DNA from: Kribbella antibiotica
GTDB lineage: Bacteria > Actinomycetota > Actinomycetes > Propionibacteriales > Kribbellaceae
Direction of reading: 5' to 3'
DNA length: 39,005 bases
NCBI RefSeq assembly: GCF_004349055.1
Contig: NZ_SMKX01000073.1
Span: 1-39,005, forward strand
Shown here: positions 1 through 8,144 of the stretch, in pieces
Position numbering within the stretch: position 1 is the stretch's first letter
Layout of the letters: each line of letters starts with the position of its first letter
The notes under the pieces: model-generated
Database searches by the model: none
Seen by the model: only the letters and a program-made list of their open reading frames with translations
What the model was told of the DNA's origin: nothing
Made by a program: the position numbers and the translations under genes

Positions 1-10
1 GGATGGGGGT

Positions 11-1105
11 ATGCGAGTGCTGATTGCGCCGGACAAGTTTGCTGGGACGTTGACTGCGGTGGAGGCGGCTGCGGCCATCGAGGAAGGGTGGCGGCGGCGG
101 GATCCGGGGGCTGAGGTGCTGGTGGCGCCGATGGCTGATGGTGGGCCGGGGTTTATTGACGTGCTGTCGGCCGTGGTGGACGGGACGTTGCTGGCGGTGA
201 CCGTGCGGGGGCCGCTGGGGGTCGAGACTCCGGCGACGGTGCTGGTGGCTGGGGAGACGGCGTATATCGAGACTGCGCAGGCTTGTGGGCTGCATCTGGT
301 GGAGCCGGCGGATCGGCGACCTGAGGCCGGTACGACGTATGGCGTGGGACAGCTCATTGCCGCCGCGGTCGATGCTGGGGCGAAACGGATCATTCTGGGG
401 CTGGGCGGTTCCGGCACGAATGACGCCGGTGCGGGGTTGCTGGCTGCGCTGGGCGCGACCGCGGTTGACGGCGACCTGGCCGCTGGAGCGGCCGGGCTGG
501 CTGAGCTGACGGCGGTGGACCTGGAGCCGGCACTCACCCGAGTGGCTGGGATCGAGTTCGTGGCGGCGAGTGACGTTGAGAACCCGATGCTCGGGCTGCG
601 CGGCGCGACGAACATCTTCGGCACGCAGAAGGGCATCACCGACGAGCGCAAGCCGGCGGTGGATGGCTATCTGACCAAGTTCGCGGAGCTGGCCGGGCGG
701 AAGACCGCCGACCAGAAGGGCGCGGGGGCGGCCGGTGGGCTCGGGTACGCGTTGTTGCTGCTTGGGGCCGAGCGGGTGTCCGGGATCGACCTGGTGGCCG
801 AGCTGACCGGGCTGAAGGAGAAGGCGGCTCGGGTCGACCTCGTGATCAGCGGTGAGGGCGCGTTCGATTTCCAGTCGCGCGACGGCAAGGTGATCGCGGG
901 GGTGGCGAAGGTCGCGAACGACGCGATGCGGCCGTGCGTCGTACTGGCCGGCAAGGTGCAGATCGGGTCGCGGGAGATGCGCACGATGGGGGTCGAGTCG
1001 GCGTACTCGCTGGTCGACGCCGTCGGCGAGGAGCAGGCCTTCGCGGACCCGCACGGGTCGCTGGCCACGGTGGCCGAGCGGGTGGCCAAAACGTGGGCAC
1101 GGTGA
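11..1105 (+). CDS. glxK: Glycerate kinase (type I, GarK/GlxK family)
   Basis: Predicted cytoplasmic kinase that phosphorylates D-glycerate with ATP; family members of this type usually make 2-phosphoglycerate and feed glyoxylate/glycerate carbon into glycolysis. The 364-aa length fits the family. The N-terminus MRVLIAPDKFAGTLTA matches the family opening (IAPDxFKGxLxA), a glycine-rich GLGGSGTNDAG motif lies near residues 131-141, and GEGAFDFQS near residues 281-289 corresponds to the family GEGxxDxQS motif. The ATG is preceded at 1-10 by a G-rich stretch that can act as a ribosome binding site. Codon use in the first 300 bases is a little less GC-biased at third positions than in its neighbours. 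The gene upstream is outside the window, so operon membership cannot be judged. Family identification is firm; the exact product isomer is inference. Confidence 0.93.
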   Translation: MRVLIAPDKFAGTLTAVEAAAAIEEGWRRRDPGAEVLVAPMADGGPGFIDVLSAVVDGTLLAVTVRGPLGVETPATVLVAGETAYIETAQACGLHLVEPADRRPEAGTTYGVGQLIAAAVDAGAKRIILGLGGSGTNDAGAGLLAALGATAVDGDLAAGAAGLAELTAVDLEPALTRVAGIEFVAASDVENPMLGLRGATNIFGTQKGITDERKPAVDGYLTKFAELAGRKTADQKGAGAAGGLGYALLLLGAERVSGIDLVAELTGLKEKAARVDLVISGEGAFDFQSRDGKVIAGVAKVANDAMRPCVVLAGKVQIGSREMRTMGVESAYSLVDAVGEEQAFADPHGSLATVAERVAKTWAR

Positions 1106-1212
1106 CAAGGATTCTTGATCCTCAAATTTGGTGTGCGACCATGGGAATGTTCGCGGACCGGCTGAGGTTGACCGGTGTTGACAGGATTTTTGCGAGATGA
1201 CTGGAGTCAGGA

Positions 1213-1569
1213 ATGACTGAAGCGCAGACCGAGCAGACCGTCGCCACGGGCTTGCTCCTCACCGACGGGGCCGCAGCCAAGGTGAAGGCGCTGCTCGACC
1301 AGGAAGGCCGCGACGACCTCGCGCTCCGGGTCGCGGTACAGCCGGGTGGCTGCTCCGGGCTCCGGTACCAGCTGTTCTTCGACGAGCGCAACCTCGACGG
1401 TGACGTCGTCACCGACTTCGACGGTGTGAGCGTCGTCACGGACCGGATGAGCGCGCCGTACCTCAAGGGTGCCTCGATCGACTTCGTGGACACGATCGAG
1501 AAGCAGGGCTTCACGATCGACAACCCGAACGCGACCGGGTCCTGCGCCTGCGGAGACTCGTTCAACTGA
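1213..1569 (+). CDS. erpA: A-type iron-sulfur cluster carrier (ErpA/HesB family)
   Basis: Small cytoplasmic A-type carrier that delivers [Fe-S] clusters to apo-enzymes. The 118-aa length is typical. The three conserved cluster-binding cysteines are present: Cys47 in GGCSGLRY and Cys111/Cys113 in the C-terminal GSCACGDSF motif. The ATG at 1213 has a GGAG ribosome binding site at 1203-1206 with a 6-nt spacer. The 107 bases upstream hold no gene; two TTGAC-type hexamers (1168-1173 and 1178-1183) are there, but I see no convincing -10 partner. In many actinobacteria this gene lies near the cytochrome oxidase genes, and here ctaCDF is about 24 kb downstream with a large block between. It probably supplies Fe-S proteins such as the Rieske subunit (inference). 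Confidence 0.95.
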   Translation: MTEAQTEQTVATGLLLTDGAAAKVKALLDQEGRDDLALRVAVQPGGCSGLRYQLFFDERNLDGDVVTDFDGVSVVTDRMSAPYLKGASIDFVDTIEKQGFTIDNPNATGSCACGDSFN

Positions 1570-1570
1570 T

Positions 1571-1632
1571 CTACACCTGCTGTGTAGCTTTTCCTGAGGC
1601 CCCCGGTCGCCCAAGTGGCGGCCGGGGGTTTT
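1571..1632 (+). terminator. Tandem rho-independent terminators after erpA
   Basis: Two hairpins follow the erpA stop codon. The first has perfect arms CTACAC (1571-1576) and GTGTAG (1582-1587) with loop CTGCT, then a short T-rich run. The second has arms CCCCCGGTCGCC (1600-1611) and GGCGGCCGGGGG (1617-1628), one G-U pair, loop CAAGT, then TTTT at 1629-1632. The second is a classical strong terminator that insulates the osmoprotectant operon starting at 1712. The remaining 80 bases before that operon show no clear promoter. Confidence 0.85.
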
Positions 1633-1711
1633 GGCGTTTTCCGGGCGTGTTCCATCCGGTGGCACTACGTTCGACCGTGTGAATCCAACGCTTGCTGGGT
1701 ACTGACCGCCC

Positions 1712-2353
1712 GTGTGGGACTACATCGCGGAGAGACACGCGCAACTGCTCTACCAGAGCTATCAGCATCTGAGCCTGGTGATCCAGTGCGTGCTGCTGGC
1801 GACCGTGCTCGCCGTCGGGCTCGCGGTCTTTGTGCACCGCAACCCCCGAATCGCCGCGCTGGCCGGAGGGGTGAGCGCGATCGGTCTGACCATTCCGTCG
1901 TTCGCGCTGCTCGGTCTGTTGATCCCGCTGGCAGGCATCGGTACGGCGACCTCCGTGATCGCGGTGACCTTCTACGCGACCCTGCCGATCCTGCGGAACG
2001 CGGTCGTCGGCCTGGCGGGCGTGGACAGCACCCTGATCGAGTCCGCCCGCGGGATGGGGATGGGCGCCGTACGGACCTTGCTGCGGGTTGAACTGCCGCT
2101 GGCCTGGCCGGTCATCTTGGCCGGGGTCCGGGTGTCGGCGCAGATGTCGATGGGCATCGCCGCGATCGCGGCGTACGTGCTCGGTCCCGGTCTCGGCAGT
2201 TTCATCTTCACCGGCCTCACCCAGATCGGCGGTAAGAACGCGCTGAACTCGGCGCTGGTCGGCACCCTCGGTGTGGTTCTGCTCGCGCTGATCCTGGACG
2301 CTCTGCTGCTGCTCGCCGGCCGCCTGACCACCTCAAGGGGTATCCGTGTCTGA
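1712..2353 (+). CDS. opuCB: Osmoprotectant ABC transporter permease 1
   Basis: Inner-membrane permease subunit (213 aa) of a glycine betaine/choline/carnitine-type importer of the OpuC/OpuB group. It has about five hydrophobic spans and the EAA-type cytoplasmic loop seen in this family (residues ~110-130, ESARGMGMGAVRTLLRVELP). The start is GTG at 1712 (GTG TGG GAC TAC); no strong Shine-Dalgarno is visible, so the start is less certain than the frame. It is the first gene of a four-gene operon, and the next gene starts inside its 3' end (8-nt overlap). The two permeases of the operon are paralogues, sharing the loop pattern around LPILRN and RGMGM, and probably form a heterodimeric channel. 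The substrate cannot be read from the sequence. Confidence 0.92.
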   Translation: MWDYIAERHAQLLYQSYQHLSLVIQCVLLATVLAVGLAVFVHRNPRIAALAGGVSAIGLTIPSFALLGLLIPLAGIGTATSVIAVTFYATLPILRNAVVGLAGVDSTLIESARGMGMGAVRTLLRVELPLAWPVILAGVRVSAQMSMGIAAIAAYVLGPGLGSFIFTGLTQIGGKNALNSALVGTLGVVLLALILDALLLLAGRLTTSRGIRV

Positions 2354-3530
2354 CAACACCAATGAGACCGAGGTCAGCGGCGTCGACATCGACCTGATCG
2401 ATGTCGTGAAGCGGTACCCGGGCCAGAAGCGCGCAGCCGTCGAGGGGCTCAGCCTGCACATCCCGGCCGGGGAGATCGTGATGTTCGTCGGCCCGTCCGG
2501 GTGCGGCAAGACGACCTCGCTGAAGATGATCAACCGCCTGATCGCGCCGACCTCGGGCACGATCCGGATCGGCGGTGAGGAGATCGGCAAGCAGGATGAC
2601 GACGATTTGCGCCGCCGGATCGGGTACGTGATCCAGGGCGGCAGCCTGTTCCCGCACATGACGGTCACCCAGAACATCGCGCTGGTCCCGGGACTGCTCG
2701 GCTGGGACAAGCGCCGTACGGCGGAACGTGTCGACGAACTGCTTGAGCTGGTCGGCCTCGACCCGGCGCGGTATCGCGGCCGCTACCCGCGTGAGCTGTC
2801 CGGCGGGCAGCAGCAGCGAGTCGGCGTCGCGCGCGGGCTGGCCGCGGATCCGCCGGTGATCCTGATGGACGAGCCGTTCGGTGCCGTCGACCCGATCACG
2901 CGGCAGCGGCTGCAGGACGAACTGCTCAGCATCCAGGAGGAGCTGCGCAAGACGATCGTCTGCGTCACCCACGACTTCGACGAGGCGGTCAAGCTCGGCG
3001 ACCGGATCCTGATCCTGACCGAAGGCGCGAACATCGCCCAGTACGACGTGCCAGAGGCGATCCTGGCCAATCCGGCGGACCGTTTCGTCGCGGACTTCGT
3101 CGGGGCCGGCGCCGCTTTGAAGCAGCTCACCTTGAGCCGGGTCAGCGAGATCGACCTCGGCCGCCCGACCGTCGCCCAGATCGGTGACTCGGCCGCAGAT
3201 GTCTTGCGCGCCGCCCAGTCAGCCGGTGACGACTCAGTGGTGATCCTGGATGCGAAGCGCCGTCCGGTCGACTGGATGTGGACGCGCGACCTGCTGGACC
3301 TCGATCGCGTCCCCGCGCCTCACGACGATACCGACCTGGTCACCATCGACCGCCGAGCAACCCTGAACGATGCGCTCGACACGATGCTGGTGTCGAGCCA
3401 CGGCAGCGCGGTCGTGACCGGGCGCCGAGACGAATACCTAGGGGTAGTCGACTTCCAGGCTGTGCTGACACGCATCCAGGACACGCACGACGAACACCAT
3501 GGAGTGCCTGACCCCGAGGCAGTCGCATGA
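2346..3530 (+). CDS. opuCA: Osmoprotectant ABC transporter ATP-binding protein with CBS domains
   Basis: ATPase subunit (394 aa) that powers the importer at the cytoplasmic face. Residues ~15-250 form the ABC domain: Walker A GPSGCGKTTS, signature LSGGQQQRVGVARGL, Walker B VILMDEPFG, and switch histidine in CVTHDFDE. Residues ~275-385 hold two CBS-like segments (VAQIGDSAADVL and VTIDRRATLNDALDTMLV to YLGVVDF). In OpuA-type transporters CBS domains sense ionic strength or cyclic di-AMP, so osmotic gating is likely but inferred. The GTG start at 2346 lies within the upstream permease gene, and the stop overlaps the next permease start by 4 nt (ATGA), indicating translational coupling. The length and domain order are normal for OpuCA. 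Confidence 0.95.
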   Translation: MSDNTNETEVSGVDIDLIDVVKRYPGQKRAAVEGLSLHIPAGEIVMFVGPSGCGKTTSLKMINRLIAPTSGTIRIGGEEIGKQDDDDLRRRIGYVIQGGSLFPHMTVTQNIALVPGLLGWDKRRTAERVDELLELVGLDPARYRGRYPRELSGGQQQRVGVARGLAADPPVILMDEPFGAVDPITRQRLQDELLSIQEELRKTIVCVTHDFDEAVKLGDRILILTEGANIAQYDVPEAILANPADRFVADFVGAGAALKQLTLSRVSEIDLGRPTVAQIGDSAADVLRAAQSAGDDSVVILDAKRRPVDWMWTRDLLDLDRVPAPHDDTDLVTIDRRATLNDALDTMLVSSHGSAVVTGRRDEYLGVVDFQAVLTRIQDTHDEHHGVPDPEAVA

Positions 3531-4345
3531 CCACCGTTGATCGAGGCCCCGATACCTCCCGGGAAAACGTGGCCGATGCGAAGGCAGCGGCTGCGGGCCT
3601 GGCCAGTAGTCGAAAGCGGAGACCGGGGTGGCGACTCCTCCTAGGCCAGCCGTTGTTTGTGGCGGTCGTGGTGATCGCTTGGGCGATCTGGCGGTCACAA
3701 GCTGACTTGGACTCGATCGAGAAGCGGCAGCTGGACTGGACGTTGCTGGGGCGGCTCACGCTTGAGCACCTGAAGCTGACAGTCGTGGCGACGGTCATCG
3801 TGCTGGCGATCGCCGTACCGCTGGGGATTGCACTTACCCGCCCGCGGTTACGCCGCGCTGCCCCGCTCGTCGTCGCGTTCGCGAATGCGGGTCAGGCCGC
3901 GCCGGTCATCGGTCTGATCGTGCTGCTCGCGATCTGGCTCGGCTTCGGGTTCTGGACCGCGATCCTCGCGCTCTGCCTGTACGCGATCCTTCCGGTCCTG
4001 CGGAACACGATCGTCGGCCTCCAAGGCGTCGACCCAACCCTCGTCGAGGCCGGCCGCGGCATGGGCATGTCGAACCGCTCGGTCCTCGGCCGGATCGAGT
4101 TGCCGCTCGCCGTACCGGTGATCATGGCCGGCATCCGCACCGCACTCGTCCTAGTAGTCGGTACGGCGACCCTCGCAACCTTCATCGACGCCGGCGGACT
4201 CGGCGGCCTGATCACGACCGGCATCCGCCTGCTCAGGTATCCCGTGCTGATCAGCGGCGCGATCCTGGTCGCCGCGCTTGCGCTCCTGATCGACTGGGCC
4301 GGCCGCGTCCTCGAAGAGGTCACCCGGCCGAGGGGGCTCGAATGA
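3527..4345 (+). CDS. opuCD: Osmoprotectant ABC transporter permease 2
   Basis: Second permease (272 aa) of the same importer. It is longer than the first because of a ~40-residue charged N-terminal extension before the first membrane span (GQPLFVAVVVIAWAIW). Around residues 155-205 it has LPVLRNTIVGLQGVDPTLVEA and RGMGMSNRSVLGRIELPLAV, matching the EAA-type coupling loop of its paralogue at 1712-2353. ATG start at 3527 overlaps the ATPase stop (ATGA), and its own stop overlaps the binding-protein start the same way. The order permease, ATPase, permease, binding protein is a known variant of the OpuC/OsmU-type cluster. Confidence 0.92.
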   Translation: MTTVDRGPDTSRENVADAKAAAAGLASSRKRRPGWRLLLGQPLFVAVVVIAWAIWRSQADLDSIEKRQLDWTLLGRLTLEHLKLTVVATVIVLAIAVPLGIALTRPRLRRAAPLVVAFANAGQAAPVIGLIVLLAIWLGFGFWTAILALCLYAILPVLRNTIVGLQGVDPTLVEAGRGMGMSNRSVLGRIELPLAVPVIMAGIRTALVLVVGTATLATFIDAGGLGGLITTGIRLLRYPVLISGAILVAALALLIDWAGRVLEEVTRPRGLE

Positions 4346-5307
4346 AGAAACTCCTCGCCATCGCGATGACCCTGGTGCTGACGAGCTGCGGCCTTGGTAC
4401 CAGCGGCGGAGTCGTCCCCAGCGGCTCGCTGAGCGGTCCGCTGAAGTCGACCCAACGGCTCGACGGCCTGAGCATCGGCGTCGGTTCGAAGAACTTCCAG
4501 GAGCAGATCATCCTCGGCAAGATGGCCGGGATCCTGCTGCAGTCCGCCGGCGCCAAGGTCAAGGACCTGACGAACATGCCGGGCAGCGACACCTCCCGGC
4601 AGGCGATGCTGCAGGACCAGATCCAGTTCTCCTGGGAGTACACCGGGACCGCCTGGATCTCCTATATGGGTCACGAGACCGGCATCCCGGACAAGCAGCA
4701 GCAGTACGACGCTGTCGCCAAGGAGGACCGGGAGAAGAACGGGCTGATCTGGCTCAAGCCCGCGCCGATGAACAACAGCTACGGATTCGCCGTCACCCGG
4801 AAGACCGCCGAGCGGCTGAAGATCAGCAAGCTCTCGCAGATCGAGTCGCTGCCCGCGAAGGAACGCACGTTCTGCGTCGAGTCCGAGTTCGCCAACCGCA
4901 ACGACGGCTTCGAGCCGATGCTCAAGCACTATGGCGTTCCGCTCGGGTCGGGTGTTCCGCGGAACAACGTCCGCACGCTCGACACCGGAGCCGTGTACGC
5001 CGCCACCAGCAATGGTGACTGCCTGTTCGGCGAGATCTACACCACCGACGGCCGGATCAAGTCGCTGGATCTCGTCGTACTGGCAGACGACAAAAAGTAC
5101 TTCCCGGCGTACAACGTCGTACCGGTGGTGAACAAGAAGGTGCTGGATCAGTACCCGCAGCTGCCGAAACTCTTCGAGCCCGTCTCCGACAAACTCACCG
5201 ACGAGGTGCTGATCGACCTGAACGCCCAGGTCGACGTCGACGGACGCGAGCCCGCCGACGTCGCCATGGACTGGCTGGTCAACGAAGGATTCGTACTGCG
5301 CGACTAG
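4342..5307 (+). CDS. opuCC: Osmoprotectant-binding lipoprotein
   Basis: Extracytoplasmic substrate-binding protein (321 aa) anchored as a lipoprotein. The signal peptide is short and ends in a lipobox LTSC with the lipidated Cys at residue 16. The mature domain begins with the OpuAC-type motif GLSIGVGSKNFQEQIILG, typical of quaternary-amine binding proteins. Trp and Tyr residues such as FSWEYTGTAW are consistent with an aromatic cage, though I cannot place the cage residues with certainty. The ATG overlaps the preceding permease stop by 4 nt. The gene ends 4 bp before the stop of the convergent SodC-like gene; no hairpin terminator is visible between them. The ligand (betaine, choline, carnitine or related) is undetermined. 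Confidence 0.93.
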   Translation: MKKLLAIAMTLVLTSCGLGTSGGVVPSGSLSGPLKSTQRLDGLSIGVGSKNFQEQIILGKMAGILLQSAGAKVKDLTNMPGSDTSRQAMLQDQIQFSWEYTGTAWISYMGHETGIPDKQQQYDAVAKEDREKNGLIWLKPAPMNNSYGFAVTRKTAERLKISKLSQIESLPAKERTFCVESEFANRNDGFEPMLKHYGVPLGSGVPRNNVRTLDTGAVYAATSNGDCLFGEIYTTDGRIKSLDLVVLADDKKYFPAYNVVPVVNKKVLDQYPQLPKLFEPVSDKLTDEVLIDLNAQVDVDGREPADVAMDWLVNEGFVLRD

Positions 5308-5311
5308 TTTT

Positions 5312-5848
5312 TCACCACGACACGGGCAGGCAGGCCTGACGCGGGCCTGCGGCTCCGTGGTGATCGGTCGGCATCTCGTGGATCACGACAGCACGCTTCC
5401 CCGGCATCGGAGTGAACGGGACGGTCGTGGTCGCGCTTCCCGCCCCGGCGCCACTCACCGCGAAGTCCAGCCACACCTCCGTCGTCGCGTCCACCCGCGG
5501 CGGGACCTTCCCGGCAACGGTGTCGGAGTTGTAGTGCGGCCCGGCCGCAGCGCCGTCACCGGTGACGCAAGGCCCCGCATGCAGGTGGGCGCCGAATGCT
5601 CGGCCGCTCACTGACCGATCAATACCGCGAACCTGCAGTACGACGCGACTGTGGCCGCCGACCTGGATCATCGTGACCCGGGCGCGAGCGTGGTCGAACG
5701 GCCCGGCCGTGCCGAGCTGCAGATCACGAAGGTTGCCGTGGGCCACAACTACCTCAGCGGCCCCTGCCTGGGCAGACGCCGTACTGCCGACGGCAGCGGT
5801 CAGGAGGACCGCTGCCGTGGTTGCTGCGAGAAACTTGGGTACTGTCAT
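5312..5848 (-). CDS. Secreted Cu/Zn-superoxide dismutase-like protein lacking the zinc loop
   Basis: A 178-aa exported protein with a signal peptide (hydrophobic residues ~7-26, likely cleavage near ASAQA). The fold match is SodC: HLH (His88, His90), GPHYN (His105) and VIHE (His157) line up with the four copper ligands, Cys94 and Cys173 with the structural disulfide, and Arg170 in PRQAC with the active-site arginine. The stretch that normally supplies the other zinc ligands (two His and one Asp after GPHxN) is replaced by a short segment without histidine. It could be a copper-only SOD or a copper-binding relative without dismutase activity. The start at 5848 is chosen because it begins the signal peptide; the reading frame stays open further upstream, but without a better start. 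A GGAG lies 15 nt upstream, which is loose spacing. Confidence 0.8.
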   Translation of the reverse strand: MTVPKFLAATTAAVLLTAAVGSTASAQAGAAEVVVAHGNLRDLQLGTAGPFDHARARVTMIQVGGHSRVVLQVRGIDRSVSGRAFGAHLHAGPCVTGDGAAAGPHYNSDTVAGKVPPRVDATTEVWLDFAVSGAGAGSATTTVPFTPMPGKRAVVIHEMPTDHHGAAGPRQACLPVSW

Positions 5849-5892
5849 GGCGTGAAAGTTAGGCTCCGAGCGCGGTGACGTGGGGGACCGAC

Positions 5893-7337
5893 TCACGACT
5901 CCATCGAGCTGATGGGTGATCGTGCCCGCTTCGGCAGCAGCCAGGTGACGGCCAGGCTGACAATGAACAGCCCGATCGCGACCAGCACGGTCGTCTTGGT
6001 GGCGCCGAGAAACTCGTGCTCCGGTAGCAGCTGGAAGAACACAGTGCCCAGTACGGCGACACCGATCGCGCCGCCGAACTGTTGCATCGCAGTCAGTACT
6101 CCGGAGGCCGAGCCCGCAGCCTCGTCGTCGATCGATGCGAGGATGATGTCGAACAGAGGCGCGAACACCATGCCCGAGCCGATGCCGCAGGCAAGCATCG
6201 CCGGGACGAGGTTCCAGACCGTGGTGGCGGCACCGTAGTGGTGCAGGGTCAACCACATTCCGCCCATCGCCAGCGTCATCACGGCTACGCCGAGCTGGAG
6301 CGCCGTACGGCCGAGTTTGGGAGCGAGCAGACCGCCGGACAGCGCCGCGCCGATCGCGATACCGAGGGAGAACGGCACCATTGAGAGGCCGGCCTTGAGC
6401 GGGCTGTAGTGCAGACCGAGCTGGGTGAACAGGTTGAGCACCAGCGTGAACCCGGACATCGCCAGGAAGAAGGTGGTGATGACGGCGAGACCGGCGACGT
6501 ACCCACGGCTGCGGAACAGTGACGGGTCGATGACCGGCTTGCCCGAGCGTCGCTCCCGCCAGACGAAGAGCGCGAAGACGGGGATCGACGCGACCATCAT
6601 CACGATGATCCAGGCCGGCCAGCCGAGCTCGCGGCCCTGGACGAGCGGGTAGATCAGCATGGCCGAGGCAAGGCTGACCAGGATCACGCCGAGCGCGTCG
6701 AGTCGCTGCGCCCCGGCGGTCTTCAGTTCGGGCATGAACCGCAGTGCACCGAAGACGGCGATCAGCCCGATCGGGAGGTTGATGAAGAAGATCATCCGCC
6801 AGCCCTGGCCGAACCAGTCGGCGTCGATCAGGACACCGGCCAGGATCGGGCCGGCAACCGCGGACAGCCCATCACCGGGCCGAACAGCGAGAAGGCCTTG
6901 CCGATCTCGTGCGGTGGGAAGACGGACTTCAGGATTGCGAAGCCCTGCGGGATCATCACCGCGCCGAGCAGACCCTGCGCGACCCGGCTGCCGATCAGAA
7001 GTTCGGGGGAGGTGGCCAGCCCGCACAGCGCGGAGGCGATGGTGAAGCCGACCGCGCCGATCAGGAACAGCCGGCGGCGCCCGACCAGGTCGCCGAGCCG
7101 GCCGAAGGTGATCAGGCCGATCGCGAAGGCGAGCGTGTAGCCGGCCAGCATCCACTGCATCGCGGATTCCGAGCCGCCGAGCTCGGCGCGGATCGAGGGG
7201 GCGGCGATGTTGACGATGGTCGCGTCGACCAGGTCCATGATCTCGGCGACCAGCACGGTCGCGAGGACGATCCAGCGCCACCGGTACGGCGTACTGGTGG
7301 TGGCCGCGGGTTCCGCAGCGAGGGTGGGGGTGCTCAT
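5893..7337 (-). pseudogene. DHA2-type MFS drug efflux transporter, frameshifted
   Basis: Major facilitator superfamily proton-antiporter, probably 14 spans, expected to export drugs or toxic metabolites. The N-terminal part (start ATG 7337, GGAG six nt upstream) carries the first spans and the motif-A loop GRLGDLVGRRR. The rest of the protein, from LSAVAGPILAGVL onward, continues in another frame down to 5893. The frames meet at about 6867-6870: the coding strand reads ATGGGCTGTCC where ATGGGCCTGTCC would keep frame, so one base is missing. Everything else in both halves is intact, so the change is recent or a sequencing error. If real, translation would stop about 10 codons later, leaving about four spans. 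The gene is divergent from a TetR regulator with operators in between. Confidence 0.85.
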
Positions 7338-7366
7338 CGATGGCTCCACGGTGTCTCGGCAGGGTT

Positions 7367-7432
7367 CGAACGGTGTTCGTTGACGAACACTGTTTTACGT
7401 GCGAACACCGTTCGTGTCAAGTACAGTGTTCG
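7367..7432. promoter_or_regulatory. TetR-type operator array between efflux gene and regulator
   Basis: The intergenic region is packed with copies of one half-site. The 13-mer CGAACGGTGTTCG at 7367-7379 and its exact reverse complement CGAACACCGTTCG at 7402-7414 each contain CGAAC-N3-GTTCG. Four GTGTTCG/CGAACAC units lie at 7373-7379, 7384-7390, 7402-7408 and 7426-7432. The first two form a perfect 8-bp-arm palindrome (GTGTTCGT TG ACGAACAC, 7373-7390). This is what a TetR-family autoregulator would bind to control both itself and the efflux gene. Confidence 0.85.
7392..7420 (-). promoter_or_regulatory. Efflux gene promoter with operator in its spacer
   Basis: On the minus strand, TTGACA (complement of 7415-7420) is followed 17 nt later by TAAAAC (complement of 7392-7397), a near-consensus housekeeping promoter pointing at the efflux gene. 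The operator copy at 7402-7414 lies wholly inside the 17-nt spacer, so repressor binding should block polymerase directly. Confidence 0.7.
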
Positions 7433-7433
7433 C

Positions 7434-8144
7434 ATGAGCCAATCTCCGTGGCAGCCGATCAGCCCGCCGAAACCCCCGCGCCCGGCCAAAGCGCCGCTGA
7501 CCCGGGAGCGGATCGTGGATGCCGCGATGCGGCTGATCGTCGAGCACGGGTACGACGCGGTGTCGATGCGCAAGATCGCCCAGGAACTGGGGACCGGCCC
7601 GGCGTCGCTCTACGCGCACGTTGCGAACAAGGGCGAGCTCGACCAGCTCCTTGTCGATCGCGCGGCCCAGCAGATGAAGCTCAGCGACGAGCCGGATCCG
7701 GCCAACTGGCAGGAGCAGGTGAAGGACTACATGCGCGAGATGCTGCGCGTGATGCGAGCGAACCCGGGCGTCGCCCGGGCTGCGATCGGCCAGGTCCCGC
7801 TCGTTGAGCATGCGATGCTCAGCACCGAAAAGCTGCTCGCCATCCTGAAGGCGGGCCGTCTGCCTGACCAGGCCGCCGCGTGGGCAGCCGACCTGCTGCC
7901 GCTCTACGTCACCGCGGTCTCCTTCGAGGAGACCGTTCAGAACGCCTCCAACTGGACCCCCGCGGACGTCGAGCGGTTCGTCGGCGAGATGCGCACGTTC
8001 TTCGCCGATTTGCCGGCCGACCGCTTCCCGGTGACCGTCGCGCTGGCCACCGCCCTCACCGCAGGCGCGGGCGGCGACGAGCGCTTCGAATTCGGCATCC
8101 AGGTCATCACCGCCGGGCTGGCCTCGCTGGCCGAACCTAGCTAG
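7434..8144 (+). CDS. TetR family transcriptional repressor
   Basis: A 236-aa DNA-binding regulator. Residues ~22-70 carry the TetR helix-turn-helix (RERIVDAAMRLIVEHGYDAV, then SMRKIAQELGTGPASLYAHV). The C-terminal ~150 residues form the usual variable ligand-binding and dimerisation domain. It is divergent from the efflux gene and almost certainly represses it and itself through the operators at 7367-7432; the ligand is unknown. The ATG at 7434 has no Shine-Dalgarno; a TACAGT -10-like hexamer at 7422-7427 ends 6 nt before it, so the mRNA may be leaderless. Its stop overlaps by 4 bp the stop of the convergent phosphotransferase gene. An in-frame open region upstream crosses the operators and is not taken as coding. 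Confidence 0.95.
   Translation: MSQSPWQPISPPKPPRPAKAPLTRERIVDAAMRLIVEHGYDAVSMRKIAQELGTGPASLYAHVANKGELDQLLVDRAAQQMKLSDEPDPANWQEQVKDYMREMLRVMRANPGVARAAIGQVPLVEHAMLSTEKLLAILKAGRLPDQAAAWAADLLPLYVTAVSFEETVQNASNWTPADVERFVGEMRTFFADLPADRFPVTVALATALTAGAGGDERFEFGIQVITAGLASLAEPS

Noticed and set aside
1106..1212. Possible promoter before erpA (TTGACC and TTGACA hexamers)
   Set aside because: Neither hexamer has a recognisable -10 at 16-18 nt, so no promoter is annotated, although one may exist.
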